From Lysinibacillus fusiformis (GTDB lineage Bacteria > Bacillota > Bacilli > Bacillales_A > Planococcaceae): a stretch of DNA of 64,000 nucleotides. The position numbers and the translations under genes are program-made. The stretch spans positions 62,001 through 126,000 of the forward strand of contig JASENG010000006.1 in assembly GCA_030027265.1 (NCBI GenBank). Direction: 5' to 3'. The notes below the pieces were generated by a model, which had not been told where the DNA came from, searched no databases, and worked only from the letters and a program-made list of their open reading frames with translations. This document shows positions 42,911-51,315 of the stretch, in pieces; position 1 is the first letter of the stretch, and every line of letters begins with the position of its first letter.

Positions 42911-42949
42911 AAAAAATAGGGACATCACCTGGAAGCTTGCCCCTATTAA
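42911..42949 (-). terminator. Partial terminator between ehuB and ehuC, copy 1
   Basis: AATAGGG pairs with CCCTATT across a 19-nt partly structured loop, then TTTTTTC on the minus strand. Inside the operon it could lower expression of permease genes relative to the binding protein. Confidence 0.55.
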
Positions 42950-42981
42950 CAAACCAATTTTTTTGATTTTTCTATTCTAAA

Positions 42982-43875
42982 TTAGCTTTCTCCACCGCAA
43001 ATTTGCTCAGTTGTAATTGAACCTACTTCAACCATGTTGCTAATTTCACTAAAGCCATTTTCTTCTAAGATCTTAGCAATTGTTCCATTTTCTTTTAGCT
43101 CCTGTAATTTCTCATTATAAGCATTACGCAGCTCCTCGTTTTCTAAGTTGAATGCTGCTGCACCATAGCTTGGGACACCGTCTACTGCCGGTTGCTCAAA
43201 TGTTTCAACAAATTCTAATTTGTCGGTACCTGCTGATTCCAATGCCATCTTAACTGTCATTTCCGTACCAGTTGTTGCATTGGCGCGACCAGCTTGAACC
43301 GCAGAGAAAGTTGCTGGAATATCTGGTGCAGTAATAATTTGATCAGGACTTACTCCTTCTTTTTGTAAAAACTCAATTTCCGTAGTACCTTCCATAACTA
43401 CTACTTTTAAATCAGGATTTGCAGCAATATCTTTATAGCTTTGAATATCTTCAGGGTTCCCGGAAGCTACAATCAACCCTTCCCCATATTTCATCTCCGG
43501 TTCACTAAATAATACTCTTTCACAACGATCCGCCTTGATGGCCATCCCAGCTGTAATGACATCAAATTGACCTGCTTGAATACCAGGAATCAATTGGCTA
43601 AAATCGGATAACTGTGCATCTACTTCGTCAACTCCAAGTTCTTTAAATACTGCTTTTGCAATTTCTACATTCGCACCCTTTAATTCTCCGTTTTCTTCAT
43701 AGGCATAAGGTACTTCATTTGCAAAACCAATTTTCACTTTTCCTGTTTCTTGTAATTGTTCTAGTTTCGAACCTTCACTATCTGCAGATTTCTCAGATGC
43801 TTCCCCTTCTCCACCACAAGCTGCTAAGACTAGCATGACTAATGCTGCTAAAATTGTTAGTGTAATTTTTTTCAT
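42982..43875 (-). CDS. ehuB: Ectoine/hydroxyectoine-binding lipoprotein EhuB, copy 1
   Basis: 297 residues. Lipobox LVLAAC (Cys20) anchors it outside the membrane. SBP_bac_3 fold; KIGFANEVPYAYEENGELKG near residue 48 and AGMAIKADRCERVLFSEPE match the EhuB group, whose ANE-P-AY segment and downstream Arg form the ectoine cage. Two Cys (about 119 and 294) could pair. Binds ectoine-type solutes and delivers them to EhuCD. Sits 57 bp after the aldehyde dehydrogenase gene. Confidence 0.87.
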   Translation of the reverse strand: MKKITLTILAALVMLVLAACGGEGEASEKSADSEGSKLEQLQETGKVKIGFANEVPYAYEENGELKGANVEIAKAVFKELGVDEVDAQLSDFSQLIPGIQAGQFDVITAGMAIKADRCERVLFSEPEMKYGEGLIVASGNPEDIQSYKDIAANPDLKVVVMEGTTEIEFLQKEGVSPDQIITAPDIPATFSAVQAGRANATTGTEMTVKMALESAGTDKLEFVETFEQPAVDGVPSYGAAAFNLENEELRNAYNEKLQELKENGTIAKILEENGFSEISNMVEVGSITTEQICGGES

Positions 43876-43931
43876 CCGAATCAGACCTCCTGCTATTTTC
43901 TATTATCAAATAGGAACCTTCTACTAGATTA

Positions 43932-45374
43932 CTAACTATGATTTACCTTGAAACACACAACCTTGAGTTCTGTCATCTCCTGAATGGAAAACGCTACGCC
44001 TTCTCTTCCGATTCCCGATTGTTTCATCCCGCCAAAGGGCATTGAGTCAATTCGGAAATCACTGCTATCGTTTACCATGACTCCACCAAATTCCAAATCA
44101 CGAATGGCTCTAAAGGCGTTATCAAGATTTTGCGTAAAAAGTCCAGCCTGGAGACCGTATCTAACATTATTTGATTTTTGGATTGCTTCAGATAAATCTT
44201 TAACACGGTCAAGAATGACGACCGGGCCAAATAACTCTTCTTGAGCGATTTTGCTTTCTGATTCTACATTTGTCAGTACAGTTGGCGTATAGTAAGCACC
44301 TTCTCTCTTACCGCCACAAAGAAGGATTGCACCTTTTTGTACCGCTTCTTGTACTAAGTTCTCGATCCGAATGGCTTCTTTTACAGTAATAAGTGGTCCC
44401 ATATCTGTTTTATCGTTTAATTTATCCCCTGTTCGAAGCTGACTCGTACGCTGTACTAATAACTCCTCGAAAATTGAATAAATTTCTTCTTCGATATATA
44501 CTCTTTGAACCCCTAAGCAGTTTTGACCTGCAGCCCAAAAGGCGCCTGATACAATTGATTCGATTGCTTCAGGTATGTCTGCATCACGAAGTACAATAGC
44601 TGGTGAATTTGAACCGAGCTCCATTCCCAGCTTTTTAATGCCCGCTTTGGACGCAATTGTTTTACCCGCCTCATAACCGCCAGTAAAGGAAATCATACGA
44701 ACTGCTGGATGTGTGACAAGAATGTCTCCAATTTCACGCGAATGACCAGTTATGACAGATAAAACCTTTTTGGGTAACCCAGCCTGTTCAAAAGCTTCAG
44801 CAAGCAATAATGCACTTAGGGGCGTAACAGTAGAAGGCTTTATAATAATTGCGTTACCAGCTGCAATCGCCGGACCCAATTTATGCGCCACTAAATTTAG
44901 TGGATCATTGAATGGTGTAATTGCAACAATTAACCCAATCGGAAATCTCTGGAAATAACCCAAACGATTCTGATTTCCTTCCATTTGGTCGAAAGGAATC
45001 GTTTCACCATGAATTCGTCTTGCTTCTTCTGCACTGATACGAATTGTTTCGATACAGCGTTTTACTTCTTTTCTAGCTTCTCGAATTGTTTTACTGCCTT
45101 CAGTTGCAATGGTTTCAGCAAATAGCGGTTGTCTATCCTCAATCCATTTTGCCGCGTTAGTCAATATGCTCATTCTTTCAAAGGTAGATAATCGGCTAGC
45201 AATCTCCGCTCCTTTTATCCCTTCTTCGATTGCAAAAAGGGCATCTTCTTTTGTTGCAGCAGGTACTTGTGCAATGATTTCACCATCTTGCGGATTTTCC
45301 ACCTCAATCAATTGGCTGCTTGTCACCCATTCACCTGCTAACAACATTCTCCTCTGCAGCAACGTCTTTTCCAT
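43932..45374 (-). CDS. Aldehyde dehydrogenase of the ectoine locus (DoeC-like role)
   Basis: 480 residues. ALDH superfamily: ITPFNDPLNLVAHKLGPAIAAGNAIIIKPS, SFTGGYEAGKTIA, ELGSNSP (Glu base) and the nucleophile Cys in AAGQNCLGVQRVY (about residue 285). FNSMPFGGMKQSGIGREG-like C-terminus (DSMPFGGMKQSGIGREG). By context it should oxidise aspartate semialdehyde to aspartate, the role of DoeC. Starts inside the end of the homoserine dehydrogenase gene (44-nt overlap) with SD GGAGGGAG, so translation is coupled. Confidence 0.8.
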   Translation of the reverse strand: MEKTLLQRRMLLAGEWVTSSQLIEVENPQDGEIIAQVPAATKEDALFAIEEGIKGAEIASRLSTFERMSILTNAAKWIEDRQPLFAETIATEGSKTIREARKEVKRCIETIRISAEEARRIHGETIPFDQMEGNQNRLGYFQRFPIGLIVAITPFNDPLNLVAHKLGPAIAAGNAIIIKPSTVTPLSALLLAEAFEQAGLPKKVLSVITGHSREIGDILVTHPAVRMISFTGGYEAGKTIASKAGIKKLGMELGSNSPAIVLRDADIPEAIESIVSGAFWAAGQNCLGVQRVYIEEEIYSIFEELLVQRTSQLRTGDKLNDKTDMGPLITVKEAIRIENLVQEAVQKGAILLCGGKREGAYYTPTVLTNVESESKIAQEELFGPVVILDRVKDLSEAIQKSNNVRYGLQAGLFTQNLDNAFRAIRDLEFGGVMVNDSSDFRIDSMPFGGMKQSGIGREGVAFSIQEMTELKVVCFKVNHS

Positions 45375-46431
45375 ATGCTCCCTCCTCCACTGATTTTCGT
45401 GTACGATGGATATTGATCAAATCTATCAAAATTGAAAAACCGGTCTCTACCTTACCTGCTCCTGCTCCAATTAGTGTAATCGGGCCAGCAAGATCGCAAG
45501 TGTAAGTAATGGCATTTGTAGCACCTGATATATTAGCTAAGGGATGGTCTAAAGAAATCATTTCCGGTTGTACAGAAGCGATTATTTTTCCATCTATTTT
45601 TCTTAATTTTGCAATTAGCTTCCAAGTTTTCCCTTCAAGTTTTGCCTTATCAATATGCTCTTTCGTTAAATGAGAGATTCCTTTACGTTTGACATCAGTA
45701 ATCTTCAGCGGATGATTTAGAACGACATTGGATAAGATGACGATTTTATAGAGTGCATCAAAACCTTCTACATCACTTGTCGGGTCTGCCTCAGCATAGC
45801 CCAGACTTTGCGCTTCTTTTAAAGCTTCTTCATAGGAAGAACCTTCCTCCATACGCGTCAGCATATAATTAGTCGTTCCATTTAAAATTCCTTGGATTTC
45901 CGTAATATCATTACCTGCCAAAGAAGTAATCGGCATCCTAAGTGCCGGAGTTCCGCTCATCACAGAACCCTCATAACCCCATTGAACATGATGCTTCTCT
46001 GCTAATGCCGAGAGCTCTGGATATGCTAAGGCAACAGGTCCTTTATTGCTCATGATGACATTTCTTCCATGCTCAAAAGCACATTTACAATGGTCGATTG
46101 CCGGTTGTCCTGTTTTTACATCAGTAAATGTAACTTCAACAATTGTGTCGGCATTCGAATTTTTAATCGTTTCAAAACTGTTTAACCCTCGAATTAACCC
46201 TTGTTGTTCTGGATAGGCCTCAAGTTTTCCAGTTTCTTTCACCACTTTTAATAAAGCTTCAATCGAAAGTCCTTCTGGATGATATAATGAACCCTTCATC
46301 ATGTCACTTACCGCAACGATTGTTGCCTCAAGACCAAACTGTTCTTCTAGTTGCTGCCGCTTGTTTTGAATAATCTCGGCAAATCCTTGGCCAACTACAC
46401 CAAATCCTAATATTGCAATACGATGTTTCAA
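45331..46431 (-). CDS. Homoserine dehydrogenase lacking the ACT domain
   Basis: 366 residues, TTG start behind GGAAGGAGG. Rossmann ILGFGVVGQGFAEI, then EVTFTD, MSNKGPVALAYPEL, the catalytic region YEGSVMSGTPALRMPI, ILNGTTNYMLTRME and DVEGFDALYKIVIL. The regulatory ACT domain of the usual biosynthetic enzyme (about 430 residues) is missing, so it should not be feedback inhibited by threonine. It interconverts aspartate semialdehyde and homoserine. In this catabolic operon it probably drains or balances the semialdehyde formed from ectoine. Not the canonical hom-thrC context. Confidence 0.85.
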   Translation of the reverse strand: MKHRIAILGFGVVGQGFAEIIQNKRQQLEEQFGLEATIVAVSDMMKGSLYHPEGLSIEALLKVVKETGKLEAYPEQQGLIRGLNSFETIKNSNADTIVEVTFTDVKTGQPAIDHCKCAFEHGRNVIMSNKGPVALAYPELSALAEKHHVQWGYEGSVMSGTPALRMPITSLAGNDITEIQGILNGTTNYMLTRMEEGSSYEEALKEAQSLGYAEADPTSDVEGFDALYKIVILSNVVLNHPLKITDVKRKGISHLTKEHIDKAKLEGKTWKLIAKLRKIDGKIIASVQPEMISLDHPLANISGATNAITYTCDLAGPITLIGAGAGKVETGFSILIDLINIHRTRKSVEEGAYGKDVAAEENVVSR

Positions 46432-46451
46432 TCTTATCTTCCTCCTTCCAA

Positions 46452-47690
46452 TTACATCGCTTCATTTTCACTATTCACAAAATTTTGCGGTAGTTTTGCT
46501 ATTCCCAGCAAATAATTCAATATTGTTTGAGTTAATATGGCTGTACCAATTGGCAGACATCTTTCATCAATATCAAAAATCGGTGTGTGAAGATCCCGCC
46601 TCACCCCATCTGAAATTGAGCAACCCAAGAAAATCATTGAACCAGGCACCGCATTCGTCATATGAGAAAAATCCTCTCCCCCTAATCCAAATGGGATATC
46701 AATGATATTCATGGTTGGATAGAGCTCTGAAATTGCATCCTTTAACCCGGCATTAACAAGAGGATTATTAAATAAAGCAGGCTCTCCATGGGTTACTTCC
46801 AATTCATAAGAACCACCAAATGCCTCAACGATTGAAAATGCTTTATCTAAACGTTCTTCCAATTCAAGCCGAACCTCAGGAGTATAACTTCGAAGGGTCC
46901 CCTGTAAATACACCTCAGTCGGAATAATATTGCTTGCTGAACCGGCTTTAATTTCACCAATGCTGATTACAGCTGCATCTAAGGGAGATATATTTCTTGC
47001 GACAATGCCATGCAGCGCCTGTAACACAGGACCTAGCATCCAAATCGGATCCGTTCCCAAATGAGGATATGCCCCATGACCACCTGTTCCAATGATTTTC
47101 GCCTGAAATACATCGACATTTGCCATACTATATCCATCATGGATACGAACGGTTCCGACTTCGTGTTCGGGATCCATATGTAGTGCGATAATACAATCTA
47201 CATCTTTTAGTGCCCCTGCCTCAATTAAATAAGGCGAGCCTGTTTTTCCAAATGCATCTGTATTTTCTTCTGCCGGTTGAAAGATGAATTTTACTGTTCC
47301 TTGAATGTCGGTATTTTTCCAAATTTCACCGATTATTGCTGCAACTGATAATGCAATAGCAGTGTGGGCGTCATGTCCACATGCATGCATGACGCCTCGG
47401 TTTTTAGAAGGAAATGAATGACTCGTAGTTTCATATATCGGCAGAGCATCCATATCAGCTCGTATGGCTACTGTCGGTCCTTTTCCTCTTGATAAAGTAC
47501 CTATTACAGCTGTCTCAACCCCTACTCCCTTTTCAACTAGCATCCCTTCAACGTTCGATAGCTTGTTATAAACCAATTTCGACGTTTCATATTCTTCGAA
47601 GCTTAACTCGGGATTCTCGTGAATATGCCTCCGTAAACGAACGATTTCATCTGTTAATTTATGAACATATAAAAGGGTATTCATTTCCAT
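46452..47690 (-). CDS. M20-family amidohydrolase/deacylase of the ectoine locus
   Basis: Start ATG at 47690 (MEMNTLLYVHK) behind AGAAGG; the frame opens at 47699. 412 residues. M20 dinuclear zinc motifs: IRADMDALPIYE, MHACGHDAHTAIAL (about 105-118), FQPAEENTDAFG and GLGGEDFSHM. A dimerisation lid sits between. Relatives include N-acetyl-amino-acid deacylases (HipO/YxeP). In the cluster it most plausibly removes acetyl from N-acetyl-diaminobutyrate, the step done by the unrelated AstE/AspA-type DoeB/EutE elsewhere. Confidence 0.82.
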   Translation of the reverse strand: MEMNTLLYVHKLTDEIVRLRRHIHENPELSFEEYETSKLVYNKLSNVEGMLVEKGVGVETAVIGTLSRGKGPTVAIRADMDALPIYETTSHSFPSKNRGVMHACGHDAHTAIALSVAAIIGEIWKNTDIQGTVKFIFQPAEENTDAFGKTGSPYLIEAGALKDVDCIIALHMDPEHEVGTVRIHDGYSMANVDVFQAKIIGTGGHGAYPHLGTDPIWMLGPVLQALHGIVARNISPLDAAVISIGEIKAGSASNIIPTEVYLQGTLRSYTPEVRLELEERLDKAFSIVEAFGGSYELEVTHGEPALFNNPLVNAGLKDAISELYPTMNIIDIPFGLGGEDFSHMTNAVPGSMIFLGCSISDGVRRDLHTPIFDIDERCLPIGTAILTQTILNYLLGIAKLPQNFVNSENEAM

Positions 47691-47708
47691 TGTCTTCACC
47701 TTCTTACT

Positions 47709-48908
47709 CTATACTGTTACTGTGTTCTCTTTTAATAGTGCAAATGCTTGTTCAAGATCTTGAATTAAGTCTTCAGTATCTTCAATCCCTGCTGAAATTC
47801 TTACCAGACCTTCTGCAATGCCCACTGCTGCTCTTTCTTCAGGTGTGCATTCAACATGGCTTGTTGTTCTTGCAGGACCATAAGTTGTTTCTACTGCCCC
47901 TAAATTCGCAGCACGGTTTGCATATTTTAGAGCCGGCAATAGGATTCTTACTGCGTCCATGCCACCCTTTAAGGAGAAGCTAAGCATACCGCCAAAACCT
48001 TTCATTTGTTTTTTTGCGATGTCATGGTTTGTATGTGTATCAAGACCTGGATAATAAACATCCTCTACAAGTTCTTGTTGCTGAAGGTATTGTGCGATCG
48101 CCAATGCATTTTTCTCTTGTTGTGCAACACGCAGTTTTAATGTTTTCATACCTCTCAATAATAGGTATGCAGCCCATGGATCTAAAGTTGCTCCATTAAT
48201 TTCACGGTAATGGTAAATTGGTTCGATTAATTCCTTCGCCCCACAAACAACTCCACCAAGCGCATCTGCATGGCCCCCTAAGAATTTTGTTGCACTGTGC
48301 AGCACAAGATCTGCTCCAAGTGCAAGCGGGTTTTGATTAATAGGAGTAGCAAAAGTATTGTCAACAACTACAATTGCTCCTGCTTCTTTCCCTTTTTTCG
48401 CCATTCTTTCAATATCCGTAATTTTCACCGTAGGGTTTGTAGGTGTTTCTAAATAAAGGATTGTACAGCCCTTTTCGAGTTCTTTCTCAATCGCTTCATG
48501 ATCTCCTGTCTCACATAGAGCAACTTCGATATTCATTTTGGGTAAAAACTCAGTAAATATTTTATTCGTGCCTCCATACGTATCTTTAATTGAAACGATG
48601 CGATCACCTGGTTTTAAGAAAGTATAGAGTGTGTTGCTGATTGCAGCCATTCCAGTCGAAAAGCTTGTTGCAGCTTCTGCACCTTCGAGAATTTTCACTT
48701 TATCTTCAAACGCCTGAACTGTTGGATTTGTATTACGGCCATAAATATGTCCTTGTTTTTTTCCAACTGCCACATCTAGCCACTCATCCATGTCATCATA
48801 GTTGTACGCAACACTCACTACAACAGGGACTTGAGTTGCCCCATGCACTAAAACTTCTTTTTCCCCTGCCCAAACTGCCTTTGTTCCCACGTTAATATTT
48901 TCTGTCAT
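47709..48908 (-). CDS. Cystathionine gamma-synthase/lyase-family PLP enzyme
   Basis: 399 residues, ATG behind GGAGGG. Cys/Met metabolism PLP fold: YGRNTNPTVQAFEDKVKILEGAEAATSFSTGMAAI, the Asp of DNTFATPINQNPL, the Schiff-base Lys in LHSATKFLGGHADALGG (about residue 206) and ECTPEERAAVGIAEGLVRISAGIED. All standard catalytic elements are present, so it should be active. In this locus it is not next to sulfur genes. Homoserine deaminase (gamma-elimination) or action on diaminobutyrate are context-based guesses. It occupies the place where DoeD transaminase is expected. Confidence 0.8.
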   Translation of the reverse strand: MTENINVGTKAVWAGEKEVLVHGATQVPVVVSVAYNYDDMDEWLDVAVGKKQGHIYGRNTNPTVQAFEDKVKILEGAEAATSFSTGMAAISNTLYTFLKPGDRIVSIKDTYGGTNKIFTEFLPKMNIEVALCETGDHEAIEKELEKGCTILYLETPTNPTVKITDIERMAKKGKEAGAIVVVDNTFATPINQNPLALGADLVLHSATKFLGGHADALGGVVCGAKELIEPIYHYREINGATLDPWAAYLLLRGMKTLKLRVAQQEKNALAIAQYLQQQELVEDVYYPGLDTHTNHDIAKKQMKGFGGMLSFSLKGGMDAVRILLPALKYANRAANLGAVETTYGPARTTSHVECTPEERAAVGIAEGLVRISAGIEDTEDLIQDLEQAFALLKENTVTV

Positions 48909-48923
48909 TTGAATCCCTCCAAT

Positions 48924-49901
48924 TTAAATTTGAAACTCTTTATTACCAGTCATTAATTGTTGATAGGCAAAACGTGCAATCATGGTATCTTGAACACCTG
49001 TACCTGTAAGATCGCAAACTGTAATCTGCCGGTCGTTTTCTCTTCCATTTTTTAACCCTGCCGTGATTTCGCCAATCTCTAAAATATCCGATTCATTTCG
49101 AATGATATTTTGCTCTTTTGCATGATGCAGTTCCCCTAATCGGAACACTTGAGATTTCACATCACAGACAATTAAATCTACTTCACGGAAAATTTTCGCT
49201 TCAAGCTCCTGTTTGTGTTCTGCATCAGAGCCCATAGCAGTAATGTGAAGGCCAGGGTGCAGCCATTCGGCTTTTATAAGCGGCATAGTAGAAGGGGTTG
49301 TAGTAACCAACACATCGCTTTCTTTGACTACTTGTTCAACACTCTTAGCAATAACTACCTTTTTCCCTATTTTTTTCTCAATCTCAACAGCATATTTTCC
49401 AGCAGCCTCTTCATTTCGTCCAAAAACATGAATCGCTTCAAATTCACGGACCTCCGAAAGTGCCTCGATTTGGTAACGGGCTTGGGTTCCAGTCCCGATT
49501 ACACCCACATTTTGTATCTTTTCTTTGGCTAAATATTTAGCGGCAACCGCACCAGCTGCAGCCGTTCTTACATCCGTTAAGTAACCATTATCAAGTAAGA
49601 TGGATTCCGTTAACCCAGTTGTGGTATTAAACAAAATCATCATGCCGCTTAAACTTGGCAGTCCCAAACTCGGATTATTAAAAAAGCCGGAAGAAATTTT
49701 AATCGCAAATGTGTCCAAACCCTTTATATAAGCCGTTTTCACATCGATTTCACCGTTGCTATCAGGAATATCAATTCTCATAATTGGCGGCAATGTCACA
49801 TTTCCATTGGCTAGTGCGGTAAATCCGTCTTCTACAATTTCTATTGCCTTCTTATTTACCGCTACATATTTTCTAATCTTGTCTTCTTTAAAAATATTCA
49901 T
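48924..49901 (-). CDS. eutC: Ectoine utilisation protein EutC (ornithine cyclodeaminase family)
   Basis: Start ATG at 49901 (MNIFKEDKIR) behind AAGGGTG; a GTG at 49910 overlaps the SD. 325 residues. Ornithine-cyclodeaminase/mu-crystallin fold: KTAYIKGLDTFAIKISSGFFNNP, LLDNGYLTDVRTAAAGAVAAKYLA and the NAD loop VGVIGTGTQARYQIEAL (about 132-148). The GLDTFAIK-SGFF and LDNGYLTDVRTAAAGAVA blocks match EutC, proposed to act with EutB on hydroxyectoine-derived intermediates. Eleven bases after doeA. Confidence 0.85.
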   Translation of the reverse strand: MNIFKEDKIRKYVAVNKKAIEIVEDGFTALANGNVTLPPIMRIDIPDSNGEIDVKTAYIKGLDTFAIKISSGFFNNPSLGLPSLSGMMILFNTTTGLTESILLDNGYLTDVRTAAAGAVAAKYLAKEKIQNVGVIGTGTQARYQIEALSEVREFEAIHVFGRNEEAAGKYAVEIEKKIGKKVVIAKSVEQVVKESDVLVTTTPSTMPLIKAEWLHPGLHITAMGSDAEHKQELEAKIFREVDLIVCDVKSQVFRLGELHHAKEQNIIRNESDILEIGEITAGLKNGRENDRQITVCDLTGTGVQDTMIARFAYQQLMTGNKEFQI

Positions 49902-49912
49902 AGATTTCACCC

Positions 49913-51100
49913 TTAAAATACTTTAGTTGAATTTTTTACGAACAGTTGTCTCGGGAAGTTAGCAAAAACTTCGATTCCACTTTCTGTTACACGGAAGGAT
50001 TCGCTTAACTCCACGCCATATTCATCTAGCCAAATTCCTGGAATACAGTGGAATGTCATATTTGGCTGTAAAACTGTTTTATCTCCAGGACGCAAGCTTG
50101 CTGTATGCTCGCCCCAATCCGGAGGGTAGTTTAAGCCCATTGAATAGCCGATGCGAGATTCTTTTTCAAAACCACTTTTAGCGATTGTTTTTCTCCACAC
50201 TTCTTCTACTTCCTCACAAGTGACGCCAGGTTTGATTGAATCCAACGTAACATTCAATCCTTCTGTTACTACATCAGCCAAATACTTAATTTTCGGATCA
50301 GGTTCACCGATGAATACTGTTCTGGATAGTGGCGAGTGATAACGATTATAACAACCTGCCAACTCTAAAATTACCGGAATGCCAGATTTATATTTTTCAT
50401 CTGTCCATGTTAAATGAGGAGTCGAAGTTTTTTCGCCCGATGGCAAAAGTGGCATAATCGCTGGATAATCTCCGCCAAACTCAACCGTCCCGCTAATTTG
50501 AGCATGGATAATTTGGGCAACTACATCACATTCCCGAACCCCTTCTTCGATTGCATCAATACCGATTTGCATTGCATTTTCTACAATTCTTGCAGCTTTT
50601 CTCATATATTCAATTTCATTATCTGATTTAATAATTCGAACCCAATTAATAAGTGATGTGGCATCGATGAAGGTAGCTTGCGGAAGACCAAGCTGTAATT
50701 GTGTGAAGCATTTTGCAGTAAAGTAATACGTATCCATTTCAAGTCCAATCGTGCAATTAGTTTTGCCGATCTCTTTTAAGAAATTGCAAACAAAATCCAT
50801 TGGGTGTCTTTCAGTTGATTGAACATATTGATCCGGATAACCAATAATATTATTTTCGCTTAGGTAAGTAGTCACTTTAGCACCATTGGCATCTTGATTA
50901 CGGCCGATCCAGAAAGGCTCTTCTTCATCCAAAAGAACGATTAGACATTGATGTACATAAAATGACCATCCATCATATCCAGTTAAATAGTTCAAATTAG
51001 AAGGATCGGTTAATAGTAGGACATCTATTCCTTTTGAAGCCATTTTTTCCTTTGTTTTTTGCAATCTTTCTTTGTATTCCGATACTTCAAATACCGCCAT
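49913..51100 (-). CDS. doeA: Ectoine hydrolase DoeA/EutD (M24 family)
   Basis: 395 residues, ATG behind ATAAGGAGG. Pita-bread M24 fold with creatinase-type N-terminal domain. Diagnostic blocks: NLNYLTGYDGWSFYVHQCL, NRYHSPLSRTVFIG, and RIGYSMGLNYPPDWGEHTASLRPGD near residue 330, as in DoeA/EutD. It opens the ectoine ring to N-acetyl-diaminobutyrate. The metal Asp/His pattern of aminopeptidases is not complete, as expected for this non-peptidase branch. First gene of the leftward ten-gene operon. Confidence 0.9.
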   Translation of the reverse strand: MAVFEVSEYKERLQKTKEKMASKGIDVLLLTDPSNLNYLTGYDGWSFYVHQCLIVLLDEEEPFWIGRNQDANGAKVTTYLSENNIIGYPDQYVQSTERHPMDFVCNFLKEIGKTNCTIGLEMDTYYFTAKCFTQLQLGLPQATFIDATSLINWVRIIKSDNEIEYMRKAARIVENAMQIGIDAIEEGVRECDVVAQIIHAQISGTVEFGGDYPAIMPLLPSGEKTSTPHLTWTDEKYKSGIPVILELAGCYNRYHSPLSRTVFIGEPDPKIKYLADVVTEGLNVTLDSIKPGVTCEEVEEVWRKTIAKSGFEKESRIGYSMGLNYPPDWGEHTASLRPGDKTVLQPNMTFHCIPGIWLDEYGVELSESFRVTESGIEVFANFPRQLFVKNSTKVF

Positions 51101-51271
51101 ATGAAATCCTCCTTATAGTCAAATATTCACAATCAAGTGTTATGATTTGTTACATGCATTATAAATCCTTTTGATTATTCAAAACAATCTGACAAGTTGT
51201 ATGAAATTTATAGACATTTTTTCATTATTCTGAAATATTTTTAAAATTATTTCAATTTTCATATAATTGTG

Positions 51272-51288
51272 TGTTAAAATACTTAACA
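51272..51288. promoter_or_regulatory. Palindrome in the doeA-eutB divergent promoter region
   Basis: TGTTAAAATACTTAACA has perfect 6-bp arms and a 5-bp spacer, 28 bp before the eutB start codon. Placed between the two divergent units of the ectoine locus, it is the best candidate operator for the PucR-type regulator. The rest of 51101-51306 is AT-rich. Confidence 0.45.
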
Positions 51289-51315
51289 TAAATTATTTGG
51301 AAAGAAGTGACGTTG

